The notes below the pieces were generated by a model that did no database searches, had not been told where the DNA came from, and was given only the letters and a program-made list of their open reading frames with translations. Positions 18,503 through 27,881 of a stretch of 64,000 nt of DNA are shown piece after piece (the stretch's first letter is position 1; each line of letters begins with the position of its first letter). Location: contig CANNEK010000003.1 in assembly GCA_947503625.1 (NCBI GenBank), positions 62,001 through 126,000 of the forward strand. Direction: 5' to 3'. Source of the stretch: an uncultured Kordiimonas sp. (GTDB taxonomy: Bacteria; Pseudomonadota; Alphaproteobacteria; Sphingomonadales; Kordiimonadaceae). Made by a program: the position numbers and the translations under genes.

Positions 18503-21088
18503 CTAGAAGTTCACACCAATCCTCGCATACAGGAAACGACCGCTAAAGCCATATGGCGAAAAGCCTGAATACGGGAAAATGCGGTCAAATGTCGTTGTAT
18601 TGAAGCCATTTCGTTCATTGAAGGACTCGGTTGTTTCCGGATACACATCAAACAGGTTATTGGCGCCAATAGCGGCATAGACATTTTCGGTGAAGTCATA
18701 CTGCACTTCAAAGTCTGTAATCCACTCTGCCCCGATGACCTCGTCTTCTGCGATATTGCCTTGTGGGTCAATGGTTTCGCCGTATCGGTTGGTCCGCAGG
18801 GTCACACGCAGTTTTTCATAAAGCCACGTCGCACCAAGGTTCAGTTTCGTTTCGGGAGAACCGACCTCAAACCGGCGCGCTTCACGCTGCGAGAAAATAC
18901 CGTCAGCATCAATATTGATCGCGAGCGGCACGTCAATCGCTTCAACTTCAGTGTCCGTATAGTTGAACGCGGCATTCAGCTTCACGCTACCATAATCACC
19001 AATATCCCAGTCATAAGTGGCAACAACATCAAAACCCTGAGTTTCAGTGTTTGCGCCATTCAGGAAGAAGCGACCTCTGGTTGCCGCGACGCCCGCCGCG
19101 GCGAGCACGGCTTCAACTTCGGCACCGCCGAGGTTTTCTGACAGGACGATCCGGTCATCAACATCAATATTGAAATAGTCCACTGTCAGGTTCAAGCCAT
19201 CCACAGGCTGCCAGGTGAAACCGGCGCTGAAACCAAAGGATGTTTCCGCATCAAGCCCGGGTGACCCAAGGGCAACGGCAACGTCGCTGTCAGGACTGAA
19301 AGTGCCCGTTTCAAACGGCTCCGCATCAACAAACACAGTCGCTATAGACTGGAAGAATTGCTGGCCAAGGCTTGGCGCCCGGAAACCCGTCTGCACAGAA
19401 CCGCGCAAATTAAAGTTGTCCGTTATGCTGTAGCGGGTGGCAGCTTTCCAACTGAAGTCAGACCCGAAATCGCTATAGTCCTCAAAGCGTCCTGCAACAG
19501 CAAAATTCCAGTCTTCCGTTACGTCAGCGTCAAATTCGAGATAAACACCGATATTGTCGCGCGAGCCATCAACCTCGGATGCTGGTGTGAAACCGGGGAA
19601 AACCTGTGAACCTGTCGCGCCGCCAAACGGGCCGACACCCGGGCCATTAGGCAATGACGCAGGTTCACCCTGCCCCAGTTTATAGCCTTCTTCGCGGTAT
19701 TCGGCACCGAATGCCACGTTAACGGGCATATCGCCAAAATCATAAAGGCGCGAAAAATCTGCGTTCACGACAACATGATCGTTTACCAGCGACCCGGCAA
19801 AAAACTCTGTCTGGCTTGTTGGACCAAAGGATGTGTTCAGGCTGTTGACAACGCCAAAATCAATCTCGTCTTCACCATAGACAAAAGACAGATCGGCATC
19901 CCAGCCAGACACCTCGCCCCGAAGCCCTGTCGCCACAGAGAAATCATTGGTGGTTGTTGTAATTTGCGGCAGGAAACCATCAGGATAAATTTCCTGGACA
20001 TTACGTCCGTCCTGGGCACGGCGGTAGAAACCGGCACTGTTGCCTTCCCGGCGACCGTACGTCGCGAAGAGATAAGCCTCAATAGTGTCCGTGACCGGAA
20101 CACCAGCATTCACTACCGCTGTTACATCTTCAACTTCAGCATTACCAAAACGGTGATTGAAACGGTTAAACGTAAATTCACGCGGGTCAGGCGCCAGGCA
20201 CTCTGCGCCATTTGCACAATCGGCCAAGGGGTCGGAAATCGGTGCATACTGCTGACGCGGGTCAAAACCGGAGCGGTTTGTCGGGTTTCGGTCACGGTAC
20301 TCGAATGAAGCGTTAAAGAACCCGCTATCACCGAGCGGCAAACCCACATTACCGCGAATGGTCAGGGTTTCGCCGTCATTGCGTGTTACGTCTTCATTAC
20401 CGGGGGTAACGTTGATGCCGCCGCCATTGCCGCTCAGGTCACGCTCGACCGCACCAACTTCAGGCACACCGTCAAGTGTTGTCGAGTGCTGGCCATAGGT
20501 AGCCGAGAAAGAAATGCCTTCGTTCGCATCCTTCAGAATGATGTTGATCACGCCTGCAATAGCATCCGAACCATACTGTGCGGCAGCACCATCCCGCAGT
20601 ACCTGAATGCTTTTGATCGCGTTTGCCGGTATCTGGTTGATATCCACCGCCTGAGAACCGCGACCAACCGAGCCATTGAGGTTCAGCAACGCGCTTTTAT
20701 GGCGGCGCTTGCCATTGATCAGCACCAGCGTGTGATCAGGCGCAAGGCCGCGCAGCTGTGCTGGCCTAATCTGGTCGGTCGCATCTGTAATTGAAGGCTG
20801 TGGGAAGTTAAAGCTGGGCAGTAATGTCGCGAGCAACTGATTGGTTTCGGTAATGCCGGTCGCTTCCAGTTCCGCCGAGCTTAGAACATCAATCGGAACT
20901 GTGCTGTCCGTGATTGTTCTGTTTTTACGCCGCGTACCAACAACAACGACCTCTTCAATCGCAGAGTCTGCCGTTTGCTGGGCTGAAACAGACGTTGTTG
21001 CCACTGGCATTGCCAGCGCAATTGCCAGGACAGACAGCCCTGTTTTCAGGAAACCTTTCCTGGTTTGAGAGAAATTCATGGTGTTCAT
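18503..21088 (-). CDS. TonB-dependent outer membrane receptor
   Basis: Protein of 861 residues. Signal peptide ending near SVSA; then a TonB-box-like IEEVVVVG and the plug domain (STVPIDVLSSAELEATG, PAQLRGLAPDHTLVLINGKR, INQIPANAIKSIQVLRDGAA, YGSDAIAGVINIILKD). A 22-strand barrel follows and ends with the aromatic YARIGVNF typical for outer membrane insertion. It imports a large substrate using TonB energy. The ligand is unknown: no siderophore, cobalamin or glycan genes are beside it. ATG 21088 has AGGAG ten bases upstream. Own terminator at 18443-18477. Confidence 0.93.
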   Translation of the reverse strand: MNTMNFSQTRKGFLKTGLSVLAIALAMPVATTSVSAQQTADSAIEEVVVVGTRRKNRTITDSTVPIDVLSSAELEATGITETNQLLATLLPSFNFPQPSITDATDQIRPAQLRGLAPDHTLVLINGKRRHKSALLNLNGSVGRGSQAVDINQIPANAIKSIQVLRDGAAAQYGSDAIAGVINIILKDANEGISFSATYGQHSTTLDGVPEVGAVERDLSGNGGGINVTPGNEDVTRNDGETLTIRGNVGLPLGDSGFFNASFEYRDRNPTNRSGFDPRQQYAPISDPLADCANGAECLAPDPREFTFNRFNHRFGNAEVEDVTAVVNAGVPVTDTIEAYLFATYGRREGNSAGFYRRAQDGRNVQEIYPDGFLPQITTTTNDFSVATGLRGEVSGWDADLSFVYGEDEIDFGVVNSLNTSFGPTSQTEFFAGSLVNDHVVVNADFSRLYDFGDMPVNVAFGAEYREEGYKLGQGEPASLPNGPGVGPFGGATGSQVFPGFTPASEVDGSRDNIGVYLEFDADVTEDWNFAVAGRFEDYSDFGSDFSWKAATRYSITDNFNLRGSVQTGFRAPSLGQQFFQSIATVFVDAEPFETGTFSPDSDVAVALGSPGLDAETSFGFSAGFTWQPVDGLNLTVDYFNIDVDDRIVLSENLGGAEVEAVLAAAGVAATRGRFFLNGANTETQGFDVVATYDWDIGDYGSVKLNAAFNYTDTEVEAIDVPLAINIDADGIFSQREARRFEVGSPETKLNLGATWLYEKLRVTLRTNRYGETIDPQGNIAEDEVIGAEWITDFEVQYDFTENVYAAIGANNLFDVYPETTESFNERNGFNTTTFDRIFPYSGFSPYGFSGRFLYARIGVNF

Positions 21089-21387
21089 TGTGGGGATTCT
21101 CCTGCTGTAGTGCCGCACCCCGCAAAGTTGTACGGCACAGAATAGTTATTCTATTGTTACACTGAAGCCGAACTTATTGAAGTTTATGGTGTTTCGGCGG
21201 GCAGTAATGAGAAATAATATGTCTCTTGAGGAGATATGCCACGAAAATGTCATGAAAAACTGCAACCCCACGTGGAGGATTTATTGATCAATGTTGCACA
21301 TTTGTCCCACCATCGTACTTCCTATATCGTCGGTTTACGGTTAGAACCTAAAACCACACTATGCATATATACTGAGGGGGTATTGCG
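21089..21387. other. 300-base divergent intergenic region
   Basis: Between the TonB receptor start and the MddA-like start; must hold both promoters. A 52-codon open frame (21236-21394) begins after GAGGAG but at a spacing of only two bases and overlaps the next start, so I do not call it a gene. No operator repeat stands out. Confidence 0.5.
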
Positions 21388-22149
21388 GTGTTGAAGACGA
21401 TCTTTTTCCGTTTCTACGGCAGCATTGCGTATATGCTGGGTTTGTTGAGCCTTATAGCGTTTACACTGTTCGCCAATAACGGGTTCGTTACGGTTGGCCT
21501 GTTCCTGCGCGATCCAGTGTTGGGCGCATTCAGTATCGACCTGCCCGCAAGTTTTACGCCCGGCAATCCATATATCATCAACCTTGGTCTTGTCGCCCTG
21601 TTCGGGCTTCAACATTCCGTGATGGCACGACCCGGCTTCAAATCGGCTCTGAAGAAAGTCATTCCTGCGCCACTTGAACGCAGCACGTATGTTTTGGCAA
21701 CCGCGCTTGTCATCTTCATATTGATACTTTTCTGGCGCCCAATGACCGATATCGTCTGGCAGATAGAAACCGGATGGCTCAGAACTCTGGTGCATATGAT
21801 CTTCTGGCTGGGATGGGTGATCACCTTTCTGGCAACACAAATGATAGATGGTATGCACCTCTTGGGCGTGAAACAGTCGTTTGGGGCCAAGGAACCCGCA
21901 AACGCAGACAAAAACTTCGTTACGCCGGCCTTCTACAAGCTGGTTCGCCACCCGATCCAGACAGGCGTCTTTATCGCGATGCTGGCAACGCCGGACATGA
22001 CGGTTGGCCGCGCTGTTCTGGCAGCTGGGGTGATCTTCTATATTTTTGTAGGTCTCTATTTCGAGGAACGAGATCTCGTTTCTGAGTTTGGAGAGACATA
22101 TCAAAAATACAAAGAACGCGTTCCTGCGCTGTTCCCCAAGCTCTGGTAG
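21388..22149 (+). CDS. MddA-like membrane methyltransferase (methanethiol S-methyltransferase family)
   Basis: Integral membrane protein of 253 residues with about six transmembrane segments, in the isoprenylcysteine methyltransferase/NnrU superfamily. Key blocks are GLQHSVMARPGFK near residues 71-83, FYKLVRHPIQTGVFIAM near 185-201 and the C-terminal EERDLVSEFGETYQKYKERVP. These resemble MddA, which methylates methanethiol to dimethyl sulfide with SAM. The exact substrate is inference; other membrane thiol or lipid methyltransferases share the fold. It starts at GTG 21388 with AGGGGG upstream. It stands alone, divergent from the TonB receptor and facing the LysR gene. Confidence 0.7.
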   Translation: MLKTIFFRFYGSIAYMLGLLSLIAFTLFANNGFVTVGLFLRDPVLGAFSIDLPASFTPGNPYIINLGLVALFGLQHSVMARPGFKSALKKVIPAPLERSTYVLATALVIFILILFWRPMTDIVWQIETGWLRTLVHMIFWLGWVITFLATQMIDGMHLLGVKQSFGAKEPANADKNFVTPAFYKLVRHPIQTGVFIAMLATPDMTVGRAVLAAGVIFYIFVGLYFEERDLVSEFGETYQKYKERVPALFPKLW

Positions 22150-22165
22150 CTAACCCGACAAGTGG

Positions 22166-23056
22166 TCATGCCTTTTCACGGAAAAAGTCCGTTGCATGGT
22201 CGAGAAAAGCCCTGACTCTGACACTCATATGTCGGTGCTGAGGAAACAACATATAGACGTCACGGTGGTATGCATTGAAGTCTTCCAACACGAGCGAAAC
22301 TTTGTTTTCCGCGAGATCTTTCTCGATTGTTGACTGGAGGCACAAACCAATGCCAAGACCTGCAAGCACCATATCCCGTATTGGGCGTGCGGCATTGACA
22401 CTAGCACGCGGATTTACGGCAACATTTGTCCTGCGACCATTCTCAATAAACTCCAACTGGTTATTGGGACTTATCGTCGACCCCAGAATACACAGGTGGT
22501 CCTTGATATCGAGGGGTACTGCCGGACTACCGTAGCGTTCCAAATAGCCTTTGGATGCGCACAGATGATAACTATAGTCTGAGATTTTCTTTGCTATTAA
22601 ACTGCTGTCTTCAAGGGCTCCTATGCGAACAGCTACATCGAACCCCTCGGAAATCACATCGACCTTTCGTTCCTCAAGCCGCAAATCTATTGTTACGTTC
22701 GGGTGTATGCTCATGAAATCCTGCACGCACTTCGCAAGCAACTCTTCGCCAATGATGCGCGGACCTGCAATACGCAAATGTCCTGAAACCTTGCCTGTTT
22801 GCTCGCCGGCAAGGTCGAGCATTTCGTCCATCTGATCCAGTATCTGTTTACAACGCTCAACATACGCAACACCTGCTTGAGTAGGGTGTACATGCCGGGT
22901 TGAACGGACGAATAGCTGGCTGCCAAGCTTGTCCTCCATCAGACGAACATATTTGCTGGCAAGTGCCGTCGAGATACCCAAGTGTTTTGCTGCCGCAGTG
23001 AATCCGCCGTGTTCCGCCACTGCCACAAAAACCCGCATGCCTTCAATGGTATCCAT
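22166..23056 (-). CDS. LysR-family transcriptional regulator
   Basis: Protein of 296 residues. The winged HTH is at residues 1-60 (FVAVAEHGGFTAAAKHLGIS then LASKYVRLMEDKLGSQLFVR) and the substrate-binding domain spans about 90-290, with DVAVRIGALEDSSLIAKKIS. It is divergent from the GST gene. LysR proteins normally control the divergent gene, so GST and the downstream fusion flavoprotein are the likely targets. A palindrome and direct repeats in the intergenic region (23057-23106) are candidate binding sites and would also allow autoregulation. Confidence 0.93.
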   Translation of the reverse strand: MDTIEGMRVFVAVAEHGGFTAAAKHLGISTALASKYVRLMEDKLGSQLFVRSTRHVHPTQAGVAYVERCKQILDQMDEMLDLAGEQTGKVSGHLRIAGPRIIGEELLAKCVQDFMSIHPNVTIDLRLEERKVDVISEGFDVAVRIGALEDSSLIAKKISDYSYHLCASKGYLERYGSPAVPLDIKDHLCILGSTISPNNQLEFIENGRRTNVAVNPRASVNAARPIRDMVLAGLGIGLCLQSTIEKDLAENKVSLVLEDFNAYHRDVYMLFPQHRHMSVRVRAFLDHATDFFREKA

Positions 23057-23106
23057 ATTATCAACAAATCATTGATAGTTTTTTTCATAAATACGTGATT
23101 ATCAAC
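23057..23106. promoter_or_regulatory. Candidate LysR operator: palindrome and repeated ATTATCAAC
   Basis: ATTATCAAC occurs at 23057-23065 and 23098-23106, 41 bases apart (about four helical turns). TATCAA-N7-TTGATA (23059-23077) is an inverted repeat starting three bases before the LysR start. The layout suits a LysR tetramer, but binding is inferred. Confidence 0.45.
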
Positions 23107-23185
23107 GTTTACGCGAATGTGTATCTAGGGTCAACAAAACTAGCAACAGCCTGTTTGTCCGGGCATGTAGATAAAGGATACACCA

Positions 23186-23803
23186 ATGATCAAACTATAC
23201 CGTCACCCCCTTTCAGGTCACGCGCACCGCATCGAACTTATGCTGTCGCTCCTGCACATGGACTACATTTTGATCGACATTGACTTGACGAAAGGCGCAC
23301 ATAAACAACCGGAATTCATTGTCAGGAATCCGTTTGGCCAAGTACCGGTCCTGGAAGACGGAGACGTTACGCTTTGGGACTCGAACGCCATCCTCATTTA
23401 TCTTGCGCGGACATATGGAAACTCAAATTGGTTGCCAACAAGCCCGGTCCTGGAAGCCAGGGTTATGCCATGGCTTTCCATCGCCGCAGGCAAACTCGCT
23501 TTTGGCCCAGCGGCGGCGCGCCTGGTGACTGTTTTTGGTGCAAATATCGATCACGATACCGCTAAAAACACAGCACAAGACCTGTTTAATATAATGGACG
23601 GCGTTCTTTCCACACAAAATTTTCTCGCAGGTGATGCTCCAACCATCGCTGATATCGCCAACTATAGCTATATCGCACATGCGCCAGAAGGCGACGTTTC
23701 GCTCGCCGATTTTCCTTCGATAAGAGCCTGGCTTGCACGAATTGAAGCTCTCGATGGCTTTGTTCCAATGCAATCAACCGCTGTTGGCCTGTCCGCAGCA
23801 TAG
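23186..23803 (+). CDS. Glutathione S-transferase
   Basis: Protein of 205 residues. The thioredoxin-fold N-domain starts IKLYRHPLSGHAHRIELML and contains the glutathione-binding QVPVLEDGDVTLWDSNAILIYLA segment (cis-Pro and the DS pair). The helical C-domain has GDAPTIADIANYSYIAHA with the usual N-capping Asp. It should conjugate or reduce small electrophiles with glutathione. AAGGA precedes ATG 23186. The gene is 25 bases before the fusion flavoprotein and divergent from LysR. Confidence 0.93.
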   Translation: MIKLYRHPLSGHAHRIELMLSLLHMDYILIDIDLTKGAHKQPEFIVRNPFGQVPVLEDGDVTLWDSNAILIYLARTYGNSNWLPTSPVLEARVMPWLSIAAGKLAFGPAAARLVTVFGANIDHDTAKNTAQDLFNIMDGVLSTQNFLAGDAPTIADIANYSYIAHAPEGDVSLADFPSIRAWLARIEALDGFVPMQSTAVGLSAA

Positions 23804-23828
23804 TTAGCGAACCTGGCAGGAGGGCGTG

Positions 23829-25844
23829 ATGGATATTTCAGCAACACCATTTCATGAAGGTGAACTAGCGGTTCAGGACAAGCTTGGTGTCCGTGAACAG
23901 GTGCACAGCTATGCGCCGAAATTCGTGCGCTCCTACCTGCCAGACCAACACCAGCAGCTCCTGGCAACCCTACCCTTCATTGTCATCGGCTCTGTTGATG
24001 AAAACAAACAACCCAGTGCATCGATGGTGTTTGGCCAACCGGGCTTCATTTGCGCAACCGACGAAAAAACCGTTTCCATTGCGTCAGCAATAACTGAAGG
24101 AGACCCGCTAGGCGACAACTTATGCCAAAAGGCACCACTCGGATTACTGGCAATCGACTTTGAAACCAGACGCAGGAACAGGCTTTCAGCAAAAGTAATT
24201 GACGTTGACGCCGGGAATTTTTCGATACGCGTCGACCAGTCCTTTGGCAATTGTCCGCAGTATATCCAGTCCAGAACCCTTCCAAAACCGAAGCCACATA
24301 GGAATGGGACTGGAAAAACGATGGTCGAAAACAACATTGCAGACGTTCAACTGGCGGCCCGCCTGGACAGGGCTGACACCTTCTTTATTGCCTCCAGTCA
24401 TTTTGAGAACGCGCAAGATGAAAAGCACGGTGTTGATGTGTCCCATCGGGGTGGTAGGCCTGGCTTTATCCGATATGAAAAAGGCACGCTGACTTTCCCC
24501 GACTTCACCGGCAACAACCACTACAATACCATCGGCAATATCATGATGAACCCGCAGGTAGGTATCGTGGTGCCCGATTTTGGAACCGGCGCACTGCTTT
24601 ACGTACATGGCAATGCCGAAATAATTTGGGACGGGACTGAAGTCGAACAATTCGATGGTGCGTTGAGACTGGTCAAAATCAGAATTCACCATACCCGCCT
24701 CGTTCACGGTGCAATGCCTTCGAATTGGCATTTGAACGACTACTCGCCCAGCCTGGATGCCACTGGCACATGGACTGATCCGAAGGATGCAGGAACAGCG
24801 AACAGCTGGAGAAAACTAAGGGTCGACAGGATAGATCGAGAAAGCAGTGTGATAAATTCATACTATCTCAGCCCAGTCGACGGGCGGTCTATTGAACCTT
24901 ACATCGCAGGCCAGCATCTGCCGATACGGCGCATAGATGATAAGAAAACTACCCGGACCTACACAATTTCAATCGGTCCGGATGCCAATCAATACCGCCT
25001 GTCAATCAAGCGGGAAACGAACGGTGCAATGTCGCGTTTCTTTCACGATGAGTTACGGGTAGGAGATAAGTTGGAAGCTCTGGCACCTCGTGGCAACTTC
25101 CATTTGAATGACGTTCAGGGTGGACCGCAAATCCTCCTCTCTGCAGGCGTTGGCATTACGCCAATGATTGCCATGCTTGAAGACCTAATCAAGCGACGTG
25201 GTCAATCTGACACTCAACCCAGCCAGCCAATCCTGTTCATCCACGCTGCTCGCGACGGCGACGAACATGCGTACGAAAACCATCCGATACTTCAAAACCC
25301 TGAACGGTTTGGTGTCAGCGTGTTTTACGCCTATTCATCGCCCACCACACATGACGTCGTCGAGAAAACATTTCATCACCGCGGTCGACTGAACAAACAG
25401 GTGCTTTCAAAGCTTCTGCCTGACCCTCGGTCAGAGGTTTTCCTTTGTGGACCTTCCGGCTTCATGGACACCATGCGATCCGCCTTTATAACGCTTGGTG
25501 TGGCTGAAGAGAACATTCGTCAGGAAACCTTTGGCGCCAACAGCAATGAAAACAGTTCACAAGCACCGGATATTGATATTCCTGTAGAATTGAAAGCCAG
25601 TGGAACTCAATTGGAATGGAACCCAAGCAAGAACTCTCTTCTGGAGAGCATAGAGGAAAAGGGTGCGGATGCCCCCTTCTCCTGTCGGGTCGGAAATTGC
25701 GGTACCTGCCTGACAAAAATCCTGAAAGGTAATGTGACCCATCCCGAGTTAACGCGGTTTCCCTTTGCAGATGATGAGGCGTTGCTTTGCTGCGCCGCGC
25801 CGACGGATGATACCGCTAGAGACGGGTTGGTGCTCGATCTATAG
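23829..25844 (+). CDS. Three-domain redox fusion: PNPOx-like - ferredoxin reductase - 2Fe-2S ferredoxin
   Basis: Protein of 671 residues with three parts. Residues about 30-290 are a flavin-binding split-barrel (PNPOx-like) domain (FIVIGSVDENKQPSASMVFG). Residues about 310-560 are a ferredoxin-NADP reductase module: RTYTISIG for FAD and LSAGVGITPMIAM for NAD(P)H. Residues about 590-671 are a plant-type ferredoxin with CRVGNCGTC and a later CC pair (LLCCAAP) as 2Fe-2S ligands. Electrons should pass NAD(P)H to FAD to the cluster; the target is unknown. AGGAGG lies five bases before ATG 23829; a GTG at 23826 would be too close to it. Confidence 0.9.
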   Translation: MDISATPFHEGELAVQDKLGVREQVHSYAPKFVRSYLPDQHQQLLATLPFIVIGSVDENKQPSASMVFGQPGFICATDEKTVSIASAITEGDPLGDNLCQKAPLGLLAIDFETRRRNRLSAKVIDVDAGNFSIRVDQSFGNCPQYIQSRTLPKPKPHRNGTGKTMVENNIADVQLAARLDRADTFFIASSHFENAQDEKHGVDVSHRGGRPGFIRYEKGTLTFPDFTGNNHYNTIGNIMMNPQVGIVVPDFGTGALLYVHGNAEIIWDGTEVEQFDGALRLVKIRIHHTRLVHGAMPSNWHLNDYSPSLDATGTWTDPKDAGTANSWRKLRVDRIDRESSVINSYYLSPVDGRSIEPYIAGQHLPIRRIDDKKTTRTYTISIGPDANQYRLSIKRETNGAMSRFFHDELRVGDKLEALAPRGNFHLNDVQGGPQILLSAGVGITPMIAMLEDLIKRRGQSDTQPSQPILFIHAARDGDEHAYENHPILQNPERFGVSVFYAYSSPTTHDVVEKTFHHRGRLNKQVLSKLLPDPRSEVFLCGPSGFMDTMRSAFITLGVAEENIRQETFGANSNENSSQAPDIDIPVELKASGTQLEWNPSKNSLLESIEEKGADAPFSCRVGNCGTCLTKILKGNVTHPELTRFPFADDEALLCCAAPTDDTARDGLVLDL

Positions 25845-25912
25845 GAGAGTGTTTCTTTTCTTTTTGACTTGTCACGAATGCTGTCTCAGTATTTCAGGCA
25901 AGGGGAAGACAT

Positions 25913-27226
25913 ATGACAAATACGACACTCTCCGTCGCCATTATTGGTGCGGGCCCCGCGGGCTACTATACAGCAGAGGCCCTGACGTCCGGCGATCAAG
26001 ACGTCAGAGTGGATATTATTGACCGCCTGCCAACGCCTTTTGGATTAATCCGCGCCGGCGTGGCACCAGATCACCAATCAATTAAAAACGTGTCCCGGCG
26101 CTATGAAGCCACCAACCAGCGAGATGATGTGCGTTTTGTGGGCAATCTCTCGCTGGGGAGGGATATAACGCTTGGAGAGCTGCAGGATTTGTATGACGTC
26201 GTGGTTCTGGCGACAGGCGCAGCCAGGGACCGGCCACTGGGTGTCGAAGGGGAAGACCTGACCGGTGTTATAGGATCAGGTGCTTTCGTGGGCTGGTACA
26301 ATAGCCACCCGGATTTCAAAGACCTCGCTCCCGACTTGCGCGTGGCGTCAGTTGCTGTCATCGGCAACGGCAATGTAGCCGTTGATGTGGCGCGCATTCT
26401 GGCAAAAACTGCGGAAGAAATGTCATCCTCTGATCTCGCAGATCATGCAGCCAGGGAAATTCACAGCTCGACGATCAAGGACATATATATTCTGGGCAGA
26501 CGCGGTCCGCTCGAAGCGGCTTTCACGCCCAAAGAACTTGGCGAGCTGAACAAACTGGAAAATTGCGTAACACTGGTGGACCGTAGCCAACTGCCCGACC
26601 CTGCCATAGACGAAACTCTCTCGGGCGCAGCCAAAAAAAACATGGTGTCGCTCCGCGCAATGGCTGAAAACAGGCCTGAAGACAAGCCGGTAAGACTGCA
26701 TATTCAGTTTTACCGGCGTCCAATGGCACTTGTCGGAGAAATAGAAGAATGTGTTTGCGGCATCCGGCTGGAGGAAACGATAGTTGAAGATGGCAAATGC
26801 ATCGGCACCGGCAAATCAATGGTGCTACCAGCTGGCTTGGTCGTTCCCTGCATAGGCTATCGCTCAAGTCCGATTGAAGATGTTCCATACAACGCAAGAT
26901 ACGGTGTTTTTGAAAATGCTGAGGGCCTGATCTCGAAAGGCCTCTATTGTGTCGGCTGGTGCCGTCGCGGCCCGACAGGAACCATCGGCACCAATAAGCC
27001 GGACGGCGTCGGTATTGCTGCAAAAATTCTCGACGAAGTTAAACCGGCCGGAAAACCAGGCCGGGAAGGCCTGGACGAACTTGTAAACGAGAGAAGCCTT
27101 AAAATCGTTACGTTTCAGGACTGGAAGAAAATTGAAGCAGCCGAAGTGGACGCGGCTGAAGGTGACGCACCTCGCTCGAAGATATCTGATCTGGCTGAAA
27201 TGGTGTCGATTGCTGAAGGCAGCTAG
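25913..27226 (+). CDS. Adrenodoxin-reductase-type ferredoxin-NADP+ reductase (FprA-like)
   Basis: Protein of 437 residues. The FAD Rossmann motif is IIGAGPAGYYTAEAL at about residues 10-24, then DRLPTPFGLIRAGVAPDHQ. The NADP motif is VIGNGNVAVDVARIL and GRRGPLEAAFTPKELGEL. The C-terminal FAD contact is YCVGWCRRGPTGTIGTNKPD. This order is that of adrenodoxin reductase and mycobacterial FprA, which reduce ferredoxins with NADPH. It starts 68 bases after the fusion flavoprotein with AGGGGAAG ahead of it, so it may share the transcript and reduce the ferredoxin domain there; that partnership is inference. Confidence 0.92.
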   Translation: MTNTTLSVAIIGAGPAGYYTAEALTSGDQDVRVDIIDRLPTPFGLIRAGVAPDHQSIKNVSRRYEATNQRDDVRFVGNLSLGRDITLGELQDLYDVVVLATGAARDRPLGVEGEDLTGVIGSGAFVGWYNSHPDFKDLAPDLRVASVAVIGNGNVAVDVARILAKTAEEMSSSDLADHAAREIHSSTIKDIYILGRRGPLEAAFTPKELGELNKLENCVTLVDRSQLPDPAIDETLSGAAKKNMVSLRAMAENRPEDKPVRLHIQFYRRPMALVGEIEECVCGIRLEETIVEDGKCIGTGKSMVLPAGLVVPCIGYRSSPIEDVPYNARYGVFENAEGLISKGLYCVGWCRRGPTGTIGTNKPDGVGIAAKILDEVKPAGKPGREGLDELVNERSLKIVTFQDWKKIEAAEVDAAEGDAPRSKISDLAEMVSIAEGS

Positions 27227-27236
27227 GGTTCAGGCA

Positions 27237-27881
27237 CTATTTTCTTATCAGCCTGTATTCGCCTGTCACTTTTGCAAACTTCAGCGCAACCGCGATTGCA
27301 AACATGAGAGGCGCCAGAGATATCAGAAGTGCGGAAAGCGCTGAGTGTCTGGACCCTTTCACAGCTGCAATATAGCGAGACCGCGAATCCAGATATTCTT
27401 TCAGGTGTCCGCCTATGATCTGTTTATCAGCTTCCCCGATGCCTTGTCTGATTGCACCCAGTCCAAGCAGAAGGTTAGCGGGCACATCCGCTGGAAATTC
27501 CTCGTTTGACAGAATAAGACCAAGCTCCGAGTTTTTCAGGTTCACCCAACTGCACAGCTGCTTTGTCTCGGGGTTATCAGCGTTCTCATCGCAGGCGTAT
27601 ATATCATAGACTTCAAACCAGTTCCTGATGGCCCATATCTTCTGTTCCGCAACCTGGCGGTGTCGGTCTACCGCCTGCTCGGACCGCAGAAGACGTGCTT
27701 CTTCGAAAACGCTAACCACAGACACAAGGGCAAGTGCGACCCATACATACTCTGCGAGTTTCCATTGCTTGGCCGTTAAAGGGTATTTGAAAACAAGAAG
27801 ATAGTGAAGAATTGCCAATGCAACCACAAACGCGATACCAACAAAAACCGAGTTGGTTGCAAGCTCAAGCAATTGATCCAT
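27237..27881 (-). CDS. Hypothetical membrane protein, three predicted helices
   Basis: No family recognised. Protein of 214 residues with helices near residues 11-31 (SVFVGIAFVVALAILHYLLV), 43-60 and 183-205 (ALSALLISLAPLMFAIAVAL). The middle 120 residues are hydrophilic and contain two cysteines (YACDENAD and KQLCSWVNL) that could form a disulfide if this loop is periplasmic. It converges on the FprA-like gene, ending 10 bases after it. It is about 100 bases downstream of the next minus-strand gene, also of unknown function. Confidence 0.65.
   Translation of the reverse strand: MDQLLELATNSVFVGIAFVVALAILHYLLVFKYPLTAKQWKLAEYVWVALALVSVVSVFEEARLLRSEQAVDRHRQVAEQKIWAIRNWFEVYDIYACDENADNPETKQLCSWVNLKNSELGLILSNEEFPADVPANLLLGLGAIRQGIGEADKQIIGGHLKEYLDSRSRYIAAVKGSRHSALSALLISLAPLMFAIAVALKFAKVTGEYRLIRK

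Noticed and set aside
21236-21394. A 52-codon open frame just upstream of the MddA-like gene
   Set aside because: GAGGAG is only two bases from the ATG and the product has no recognisable features; could be a leader peptide but unsupported.
21322-22104. Open frame of 260 codons on the minus strand opposite the MddA-like gene
   Set aside because: Composition is rich in His, Gln, Cys and Arg without any fold pattern, and it is exactly antisense to a well-supported membrane protein.
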